NCBI RefSeq assembly: GCF_014839805.1
Contig: NC_051132.1
Coordinates: 2,480,001-2,544,000, forward strand
Direction: 5' to 3'
Origin: Manduca sexta
Lineage: Eukaryota; Arthropoda; Insecta; Lepidoptera; Sphingidae
Length of the DNA: 64,000 nucleotides
Shown: positions 22,701-34,700 of the stretch, piece by piece
Numbering within the stretch: position 1 is the stretch's first letter
Layout: each line of letters begins with the position of its first letter
Notes under the pieces: model-generated
What the model saw: only the letters and a program-made list of their open reading frames with translations
Told to the model about the DNA's origin: nothing
Databases searched by the model: none
Translations under genes and position numbers: made by a program

Positions 22701-25700
22701 TAGTTCTGTTATCTTGACGTCCACTTTGTGGTCTTCCAGCGCGTATTCTTTTAGTTCTTCGTTTGCTAATATCTCTGTGCCTCGTAGCATTTTAAGGACT
22801 TCGAATGCTTCCTTGTTCTTGCCTGCAAAATTTAATTATTGATTTAAATTTCATTGCTCGTAACTTTGTGTTAGGTTGCTGCAATGTTAATACCTACTAC
22901 GTGTGTTGTTTTTACTAATAATTTTTTTAGGGATGATAAGATTTAGAAAAACACATCATAAACATAAAAGGTTAAATAACCCATAAAAAGCCACCTACTC
23001 GAAATGGAAATTCAAATGTTATTTCTTAATCACCTGACGTAAAAGTGTTTTTCTTTTTTTGTAATTTTGGTATTGTCATTATTATCGTAATTAACTCCCT
23101 AACTCCCTCTAAAAGTCTTGTAAATCTGTATATACGCTTATCATTCTTACTTTTGTTTTATTTAATTTATAAATTAAAATCTATAAGTAAGTGACTTCTC
23201 ATTAAAACCTGTCAATCAATGCAGTATTCGTAAACATACAGATAAAGCATCAGGTACCTACTGCATGAAATGTTATCACACACAAATTCACAGTTCCAAA
23301 GCTAAATAACCCACCATAGTGGCTTACGTAGTATATCTATATAGTATATATATAGTATAGTATCTGTATAGTATATATAAGTGTATCTGGTTATAACAGG
23401 CCGGCATAATTGTGTCGACTGCCGAGGGGTAACCATCTCCCGTCAGTCGACTTCCTTGGACCACCTCCACTTACTATCAGTTGCAGTGCGGTCACTTTAG
23501 TATGATCATATAAAAAAAAACGGTGAACAGTTCCAACTATGAATAATTACCTTTAGAGTACAAGAAATACGGGCTATCAGGTAAAAATATAAGTGGTATT
23601 GTGGACACTATTGTGAAGACAGTAAAGATGACATTCAGATTGACGTAGGATATGAACGGTCCCATACACAACATGATGACCACGCCCAACGAGCATAGTA
23701 TCTGGAGTATCGTCCCGAGAGCTCCTCGAATCTCTTTCTGAAAAAAGAAAATCATGTATCCCGTAATTTTGAATAGGATGTAACATTAAACGTAGTTTAA
23801 AAATGAGACACAAAAAATATGGAATGAATCGTCTCGAAATTAAAAAAGTTTTGAAATCCAGGGCGGCTACCGTTATCATCCTTCTCCTCAAGGAGCCCAT
23901 CATGTATTATTCCGTGATCCCTATTGCTTTCTTATAATACTGTGATTGTCTATGTTGTAAACTATTTCAATCAGGTCATCGGACTAAAAACTATTATTTA
24001 TAGGTCGATTATGGCATCTCTTCCCGCTTCTGCAAGCCGCGTTTACGGACACATTATTCTTTACTTCTTCAAAAATTGTTCCAAAGTGTTGTATCAATAA
24101 AGCATTATGGATTTACCAGATTAGCATAAACGTTTGAGTTTATTTACTCAGTTATATGATGTGATATTTATGTTTTCAATTTTATACTACCGAACCATCT
24201 ATCAATATTATACCTTACAGAAAATGAATCTACGGTTATTATAAATCGTCATAGCACCTAAAAATCCTTTAGACGTAACATAAGATCTGCATATTCAATA
24301 AAATTTCCTACGTGATCAATAAACGAATATCATTATTATAAGCGATCATTGGCAATTATAAATATTTTATCAGTTAACCCATGAGAAATAGCGGCGATAG
24401 CCTAGTTGGTTGTGGAACGGACTGCCGAGACGAATGTCCGCAAGTTCGAAACCCAAAGGCACACACCTGTGACTTTTCTAAATATTATGTGTGTATTCTT
24501 CGTGAAATATCACTTGCTTTAATGGTAAAGGAACACATCGTGAGGAAACCTGCATACCTGAGAAGTTGTCTATAAGAATTTCCAGGATGTGTGAACTATG
24601 AAGTCTACCAATCCGCACTAGGCCAGCATGGTGGACTAAGGTCTAATTCCTCTCAGTAGTAGAGGAGGCCCGTGCCCAACAGTAAGACAGTATATATAAT
24701 ACAACGCTAATATTATATAACACATGAGAAATATCACTCACGCTAGCAATTTCGGAGGCATAAATAGGCACAACGGTGAAGACGAAAGCATCCGATATGC
24801 CGAGCAAGGCGCGCCCCAACATCAGCATCCAGACCTCCGAGGCGAAGGTGAACAGCAGGCCCACCAGGATCTTCGGCACGCACGACAGAATTATGCAGTA
24901 CTTCCTACCTATTTTATCCACCAGGTATGCTGATAGGAAGTTTGCTGGAACAATGAGGGATAGAATGTATATTTTTATTAGCCATGCGATGACCAATACG
25001 GAATACAGGGTTACCAATTTCTAGATAGATTTATTCGAGGCAAACGAAATATTATTTTATAAGCGACGATAGCCTAGTTAGGTTTGGAACTGACTGCCAA
25101 GACAAATGTCCGCATGTTGAAATCCCAAAGGCACACACCTCTGACTTTTCTAAAATCATATGTGTATTCTTTGTGAATTTATCGTTCGCTTTAACGGTGA
25201 AGGAAAACATCGTGAGGAAACCTGCACATCTGAGAAGTTCTCTATAGGAATTTTGAAGGTGTGTGAAGTCTACCAATCCGCACTAGGCCAGCGTGGTGGA
25301 CTAAGGCCTAATCCCTCTCAGTAGTAGAGGAGGCCCGTGCTCAGCAGTGGGCAAGTATATAATACAGGGCTGATATTATTAAACGCGAAGTTATTACTTC
25401 AAACATAAATGTTTTTGTTGCAGCCTAATCTTTTCATTGGGCTTGTAATTTGTTACCAGGTCAATGATCTGCACTTATTTTAAGTGAGAACGAATTGTAC
25501 TTATATATTCGGCATATAATATTAACTCTTCGAATTAACATAAATAACAAACATGGTAGTCTCATGACAATGGAACCGCCATTATTTAGTTTTTGCGTTT
25601 AAAATCCAGCAGCTTGCAATAACACAATTACATTGCAGTTAACATTGACAGCAGTTACAATATTATGTACTTATCTACACACATTATGGATAAGTACAAT

Positions 25701-28700
25701 GATCATACAATGGTATAGGTACAGTTTTTTTTGCTTTTTGTTTATAACTGACAATGTCATGGCTATTTACCTATTACTCTCGATATGACTAGGAGTACCT
25801 AGTTGTAGTTGCTGTAGTTTAACCCGTCATGACTTGTCAAAATTTTATTTTCAAATATGTACAGGTAGCTGAATGTTTGCCGCCAAACATTGACAGCTAC
25901 GCGTGTGACGGAAAAATAACCTTATTATGTAGTATATAAGGTTATAATCCCGTGACACACGCAAATGTCATGTAGCTGTCTTGGCTCGCCGGCGAGCCAC
26001 GAGAGACCAAGAGTTAAGAGATCACCCACTTCCGACAAACTTACTTACAAACTTTATCTTTTATTAAGTAGGGTAGTGGGGTAAGAAGCATCATATTATA
26101 TGAGGGATAAGTTGAAAAAGTGTCCAACGGTAAAGAGCAAATTACAGCTCACAAACTCACCACAATAGTGCTAGCGTAGCGAGACGGTATGATATGAAGT
26201 TAGCAGATGTATACGGCATGAAGTGTAGTAACTTGAAAAGGATCTCTAATGATCTCTAATATCTCTAATGACTAGTGTAGTTGATGTACAGAGGTTGATG
26301 AAGTTGCAGTATATAAAACTTTGATAATAACAAAGTGGAAGGCTTTTAATTCTTAACTTAACTTTAACTTGTTTAATTCTATGTCCTACTCTAAGAACTT
26401 TTAGCACTGTTCCCGCTTACTACCGTGGCGCCACCATAATTTTACGCTTTTGACAATTATTAACTACAATGACTTGCCCGCAAGGTCTATAATTTTTATT
26501 GTATTGCTGGCGTGAGGAACTTGGCGGACATCAGTGGCCTGCTTTACGTACTGAACTTGACGGTTTAATCGAAAATTTCATCAAAGGAACGAATTTCGAA
26601 AACTGATATATTTTGAAATAAAGGTAAATAAAATACAAATGCATTAACACCTTTTCAATATACTATAACAGTTGCTCGTGAAATGATAAACTGTGTACAT
26701 CATTTCTATAAAAAAATGCAATATTTTGAGAAGGTAGGTACCTAGCACAGGGCAAGAGATATAGGACCATAGGTATTCTACATCTACGTCAAACTATTTA
26801 TGTACTCTATTATCGACATTTCGAAGTAATTTCGACTCAACTCGCATTGCAATGATGGCGTCATCCGGATCTTACAAAACACGTTTAGGCCAACGGGGAA
26901 GTACTAGAAGACTTTTTACTGAACTTAATTAGAGATGCGAATGAAGGAAGAGCAACAATGCACAGAAAAAATCTTTAGGAAGCAAATTGACTAAGAAAAA
27001 ATGCATTTAAATTTACATTCTGTCACTGCTTGTATAATGTTTCTTTAAAGATGAGTCTACGAGAGGTGAATATATAAGTATACGGAACGTGTTTATAGAT
27101 GAGAAATACGGATATATAGACCCTGATGATAGATATTGCTTTATTAAACCTCGTTTAAAATAAACAATCCCAACCTTTTTAGATCTATCGCGAAAATACA
27201 CCAATCATAATATAAGTATTTTTTGATAATTGATTCGATTCGATTTTTCTATTGATCCAAAAATATACGTTTTCATGGATAATTTTTGGCACGATGTTGC
27301 CAGAGGTAATGAGTATTTGGTTTCATTTATTAACGCAGTGTCAACATAATTTTGTTTAGCAAATCCCGTATCGGATGGTAAAACGGCCACCCACAGCCAT
27401 AACCAGCAGAATAAAGTTACGAGACATTGAGCCTTAGGGCTTAATTCTCACGTGCGTACTGCGCCTAATAGACGGATTAGATATAATAGTCCAGTGCAAA
27501 ATAATAATCATATTTCCTTGTGACCAGCATGTACGAGACTTAGTTCTGTTGCTTTGATACAGATATGCAATACATTGCGAAATGCAGGCGACATTCATAC
27601 TATCATGGCCAGTGTAAACGATGCAAGGCTCCAGGCAAAAATAAAAATAGCGAGTACAGGGATTTGGAGGAAATTTGAGAGGGGATATCTGGGCAAGGAA
27701 GTACAAGGGAAGGAGAAGGAACCGTCCTAAAATGGGAATGTAATGTTCGTGAGCCTTCACACACCGCAATGTGAATTGGCAACCATGAGGTATACACATG
27801 TAACTGAGTGCCTAGGGCTGCGATGAATGTCCCCGCGTGCGGGCGTGCATTCAGTTTTGAGACCGAGTGCACAAGAATTGCCTCGGGGACTGGCCCCAGG
27901 CGGTTGCACGGATCCCTACTCAAGCCGTCACTAATCGTGTCCTAATTATTTTTATTCAAGTAATCTATCACACTCCAGTGATTTATATCGAATACACATA
28001 CTTGATATGTTGGAACTATTGCCGAAAGAATAAAATACTGAATGTACTGCAAAATCTAGTGGGATTTTAAATTATAGGAAGAACTTCACGCACTTCGCAA
28101 AAGCTAAATATAACTTAAAAGGCTGGTTCGATAAGAAATCTTATAGTATTGAAAGGCGATGCTGGTTGCTAGTGAAAGTGTACGATACAAGATCATGATT
28201 TCATCAGGATCGGGTTGCAGTAAAATGTACAAGTTTTATACGTAAGTACATGGAGTTTTAAAATTAAACTCTTACGCAATGGAATAAGGTGTAATCCACC
28301 TTTGTCCACTATTATTTGCTTAAAGTGTACCTAATCCGTTATACCCAAATGGTTAGGCAGAGCGGCAATTAATGTAGATATATTTCGCAATACTCTTCCA
28401 ATGATTGGAGCGACCCTGTCTTTTAAGGCACGAATTCCAATCTCGAAATTCAATAATAAACACTAATCGTTAACTTCTCGTATATATTGGGTTTTTTTGT
28501 CTTAAAAAGACTTTTCCAATGGAGTCATGGATAGGAACATACTCATACAGCTAGGTAAGAGCACGTACATGGTTATGAGAGATCACATCACGCCACCAGG
28601 AGAGTTGTGTCACATCACGCTTCCAATATAAAGCCGATGTACTATCTTCATCATTGATGTCTCAATTCTCTCCCTGTGACCGTTCTGAGACGAGGTTCGA

Positions 28701-31700
28701 AACCCGTTAGGTTACTCTCAGCATAAAGAATTTCGTTGGCTCATCATCAGGTCTTTGATAATTTTTACTTATGTTGCAAAAATGATATTAAACACTTTCA
28801 TGTTTGTAAAAATTTCAAAAGACAATAATCTATAATGCCCCCTTTATTTTTCTTTATTTAATTATTGTTTTTCACTAAAACAGTCTTATAATTATGTGAT
28901 ATAATTAAATTTGCACATCAAATATAACGAAGAACCTTGTAATAGCAAGCCAGCGATTAGTTAAATGAACGCATCACCACCTATGCTGTGGGTTTAGCCA
29001 ATGTGGTAAACTTTTTTATAAATCTACGTCATGTCTGCAAGTCCGTATTCAACAAAAACTTGGATTTTACCGTAAATCAAAACTCTATTGTACAAAATTA
29101 CGAAAATGTTTATCCTTTTAATTGGCGATAAAAAAAACTAAACACACCTTTCTTGGTACACTTGATACACGGTATTTTCATTTTAAAGATGAGGGGGGGG
29201 ACTGAGAAACGCCTAGCATCATATACTTAAAATACCTTACAGGTATCCCTTATAGATGGCCAATACCAAACAAAACCCTTAAGGGGCCGTTCAAGTATTA
29301 CGTAACACAATTTTTGAAGATTTTTGCCCCCCCCCCCCCCACCTATTCATGTAACGCGCCGTAACGTTTTCCTGTACGCCCCCCCCCCCCTCAAAAAGTA
29401 TTTTTTTTTTCGCAAAGTACCGGAAAATCGCTAATAAACCGTTTTTTATTGTTTTAAAATAAATAATTCAATGTTACGTAACGCGGTGTACGAACCCCCC
29501 CTCCCGCGCCTGTAACGCATCCTAGCGTTTTACATGACCCCTCCTCCCCTCCAAATTGCGTTACGTAATACTTGAACAGCCCCTAACTTGCTCATAAGTC
29601 AGAGCAGTTGAATATTTTTATACTTTTTTATTTATTTACATTCATTTGGCTCAGACTTCCTTACATACCCATAGTTTAAAGGTAACTATTATTGTCATTC
29701 GCACAGTGGACATTGGCCACAAGATCTCCACCTCCATTGCTGACAAGTTTTCAAGTGAACCGGCAAGTGAAACCTTTTGCATCCAGTAGGTTCCTGCCTA
29801 CCTTTTGTCGGGGATAGAGTACCGCGTAACTAGAATTTGTAAATAAGTTTTGTATTATCAATTCAAAGTTTAGTATCTATACTATCAATCCATGGATGCT
29901 GTCAAGATTACTTTTAGTGAGATTCGTCTACACACTATACTACATAATATCATTGAGTTAGTAATTTTTTATTCAATTCGTGTGGGTATTTGAATGTGTT
30001 TTACCATAATAAAACCTCTCTTGTCTATAGTTCGCATTATCACAGATTTATTCGTTGACTTTCTTTTGTTTATTTCGGGAAGCGGGCTACTACAATTTTA
30101 ACGGATATTATGATGTCGTCAATGTCACATCTAGTATTATTGACATTCTGTATTACTACATATCTTTGCTTTGTGGTCGTCTGTTACTATTTAGCATTGA
30201 CACATTGCCGTCGATATTTTTAGTTTAGCCACTCAGTCTTTATATACATAATCTTAATTTATTGTATTACACTTTTTTAAATTCTGTACGGTCGTGGTTA
30301 ACCATAATATTATTTTATAGTTTTCTCAGCAAGTGAGTTTATGTAATACTTTATGGGAAAATAAAAGGTCTTAAACCAAAAAAGTGGGCTAATCCGGGCG
30401 CAACTGTATACATCTCGATTTCGTCATTTACGTGGTTACCAGTGCCAGTTATGTGGTTGAACTTTCCCCAACACTTTACCATAAAAGTTAACACACCCAC
30501 AAACCTACTAGGTATATAAAACACTTACAATCAACTAACCACATGTAGGTGCTACCACAATACTATAAAATCAATCCTCAACATTATAGAATGAGGATAA
30601 ACAAGTAACTAAACTGTACAAGTCGGAGGTCTCTTGAAGGCTGACGACTCAGTGTCGCAATCATACGTCAAGCACACCATTTTACACAAAATTACTTTAG
30701 CCTCGTTTAGAAAGAATAAATTCCTCGCCTTACACGTGCGATTTTTGACGCATAAGGTTGCCCGTCTGGACATGATGGTGAGGTTAGTCTGGCTCGCGTT
30801 GGCAAGACTCAAGGAACTTGCCAAAGGAAACTAGCTCCGTCTAAATGAGACTTAAGTTAATGTTGGCCCTTGGCACACGAAAAACAGGAGCGTAAGCGTC
30901 GTGTATTCCGAAGGTTGTACGAGAGCGCTACAATTATATATTTCAGAATCGTCGCTTCTCCTGTTTGCCATTGCGAAAGTAGTCAAAAATAAAATTGAAT
31001 GAATCCCTCCTAGCCGAATTTCGCCAATTTCAACGGAGATCAGCCAGGTACGCAGGATATATTATAGTGTACAAGTGTGTGCGCAATACACAGGTGCACT
31101 GTGTTCTTTCACTCTCATAGTCTGGTGAGACGGCGATCCGACATGACCAGAGAGAGATTAGGCGCAGGACCAACGGCTTTAGGTGCTTTCCGAGGCACGG
31201 GGTTATCACACCACCAACTTCCTAACTCCGAGCTGCGACTGAGTAATTTTGAAAATGGAAAACCCAGTTATTTTGGCCCGACTCGAGATTCGAACCCAGG
31301 ACCTCAGTGCGGTAGTCGTTCTTGTACCGTGTATAATTAGAATTACGCCACCGAGGCAGTAAAACAATAAAATTAATGTATACGATACAAATACAATATA
31401 TCACTTAATACATATATGAAAAGGGAGAATGGTCGGTTTTGTTTGGTATTGTCTTAGTTTTAGGGCACCTTCAGATTAGCCGCAAGACTGCAGTGCGCAT
31501 GGCACTTACCGGCATATTGAAGGCTCTTAGATCGTCTTTTACTTTACCTTCGTTTGTGTTGACAATTCTTAAAGATTTACAAAGTGTGACTAATATTAGG
31601 TTCACAGTAAATTGAAAGTTTAGTTAACGTCTCCAAAAATAAACTAGATTTGATAACTCACGAGGGATTCCTGTGATGAACCCGATGGAGACGATCCACG

Positions 31701-34700
31701 ATCCCTCCTCGTCGGTCATGGGCCGCGAGAGCACCGTCTCCGTTTCATTCCTGAGTTTCACCAGCACCGGAGACGGCCACGCCAGACCCAACCCCGTGCA
31801 TACGACACACAGGTTTACTGCAACAAAAGGACATGAGTATAGCTAGTAACGAAATATAAAAAAAATTATAGTCTCCAGTAATTAATTTTTTTTTCCTCGC
31901 GTAAAACAATTTGCGTCAAGAGATATAATTGATGAAAGATCATCAATAAGTACGAAATTAAAATTTCCTAGCCTAAGGTCACAACGGTTTCTGCCGTGGA
32001 CAGTTGTTTTTGGAAATCGCAAAATCCCTTAAAATACATACACGCATTAAGGATAAAAACCGTCCTTCAAAACAGATTAAAAACCGCGGCCGGTAACCGC
32101 CGCATGCAAGCGCGCTTACGATTAAGGCGTAATTTGTCCTACCTAGATCTATCTTCGAATAAATCGTAGTGGCTGACGGTCAACGAACCACAAATTTTAT
32201 AGTAGACCAGCTTTTGGTCGCGGCTCCGCCCGTGTGCGGGAGTTTTCCGGGATATTGTTTTTTCGACTTACTTTCTTGATGTATCGTTATATTATAACCA
32301 AATTACACAACATCATTATAAATTGAAGCCTATGTGTTATTCTGATATATAACCAATATTACTGTAAAGTTTCATCCAAATCTATTCAGTAGTTTTATCG
32401 TTAAAGAGGAAAAAACATACATACATCCATCCTCACAAACTTTCGCATTTATATTATAAACTTAAGCGGGAATCCGTTCTGCCAAAAAAATTAAAAGCAT
32501 ACATAACTATTATGCAATATGTATTATGTTTTCATAGTTATGACAGTAGTATGAGTTCATACAAAGGTCAATATTTCGTCACGGAGCCGAATAGCGGATG
32601 ACGCTCAGAACAATGACAGATGACGCGTCTATATCACAGGTTTGACGCGTCTCGGCAAATCGCAAAACAAATTCTAATCTATGTTTCGCTATTTAACATC
32701 GGAAGCGTCACAACTTACTACTATTAGTGTGGATGCATCTCACCTACAATTTTTTTATAATGTACTCATATTTTCTCGCTTTGGTCAAGCCCGCCACATA
32801 GATAGAGGTGATTAGCATGTGCCTCAGGTGAAAGATAAGCAGGTGATGACCTAGTTAGATGTGTAACGGACTGCCGAGACGAATGTCCTTAAGATCAAAA
32901 CACATGGGCACGCACCTCTTAATTTTGTTAAATTATATGTATTATTTGTGAATTATCGCTTGCTTTAACGCTGAATAAAAACATTGTGAGGAAACCTGCA
33001 TATCTGAGATCTTTACATTCATTACGAAGATATATGTAGTCTACAATCCGCACTAGTCCAGCGTGGTGGACTAAGGCTTAATCCCTTTCAGTAGTAGGAG
33101 AGGGCCGTGCCCAGCTGTGGGACAGTATATAATACAGACCCTATATTATTATTATAATATATATGGAAGGTAACCTATACCATACGCTTCCTTTTATGTC
33201 CGAAAATGGTCCGAGAAACTCTAAACCCGAGAAAGGACGTCGTTAAAAATAACATTACTTCTTACAAGATAAGAATGGCATGCAATGCAATACAATGGAC
33301 GTAACGCGACCGGAAGTCGACGATTTTACAATCGTCATGCTTTACAGCATTCTGATGGGTTGTTTGAAACCGCGACGGTAATATAACTTTATTGGGTTAC
33401 TAACTTTTGCTCCCGGGATCGCCCGTGTTATCGCATAGGCAAATAATAGTCTATTTCACTAAGAGTATTGTACTTACTTTCTATTAGTGATAAAAAGCCG
33501 TTAAGTACGTACACGTATGGTTAAATTTAGAACGAAAATATTTTCACCTAGGCTTTTTGCATCTATCAACCGAGTTCCATTTGTTTTTTTCGCCTAGATG
33601 CTAATTTACTGAATTCGCATCGTAAGAAAGTTTGCTGACCTTTGGAAATTCTAGCTGTGTCCATCATGAATGTATTGTCCCGTGTTATGCCAACATAGCT
33701 TGATAAATTGATTGAAATGGGATCTTAGGATAGCTTAAATCTCAGTAGCTAAATTTTAATTATATTTTCTTCACTTTGGATTGAGTGACTTTTTAAACGG
33801 GGCAGGTTTCCATATTTGAATGTAGCGTGTAAGTTAATGTATTGATAATGTAGAAGCTTATCTGTTACCTATAAAGGGTAATTTTGATTTTATTTTAAAA
33901 TGAAACCACATACGGCTTCACCACTTTCAACATTGTGCCAAAAATCATCGATGAATATCGAATATTTTCAGAAAAAGTCTTGGTTTTACATTTCTGATTT
34001 TATAATCATTTTGTGGTTTATTGCGAATATGTGTGCGTGAGGGTATTTTAGATTGGAAGTGTGTTGTTGCTACGACGCGATTTACGTTCTCTTAGAGTAG
34101 TAATAGTGGCATTATAGCGCGTAAAATTAAAAAATACTTTTGATTGTTATTAATTTTATATGAAATACTTATACACTCTTTTTATTTTAAATCTACAGTT
34201 TGAGTAACTTATTGTATACTATCAGTTTGGATTAGTGCGTGGTAACAACTATGGAATATCCAAACATCGTAAGTGTAATTCGTGCGTAGTCGGCAGGTGA
34301 GTGCGTACGTGTAAGGCTGTCGCGCTTAGGTCCCGGGTTGGGCGAAAGAAATTTGACTCAATTGGAGCCAACTACAATTTATACTTTTCTAATTCTCCAT
34401 ATCAACTTGATTCTGAGCAAAATCCAACATCAATTTGCACACAAATTCGAACCCTAGACCTAAGGGCGGTAGTCATACTGCGCGGAATACAACTACGCCA
34501 TAGGCATGGATAATGGATTTCCGTATAATAGGGTATAAAGAACCCAATGTGACGAAAAGAAACGAAATTTAAATAAAGCAACTCGGGCGTAGCTTGCCGT
34601 AGGAAGGCCCTATATCAAAGTTTCTTGGGAGCCCTATATCAAAGTTTCTTGGGAGCCCTATATCAAAGTTTCTTGGGAGCCCTATATCAAAGTTTCTTGG

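Noticed and set aside
30609..30834. Overlapping 66- and 71-codon frames on opposite strands, identical in copy B
   Set aside because: No recognisable family, no start context or splice partners; identity between copies covers the non-coding flanks too, so it is no evidence for coding.
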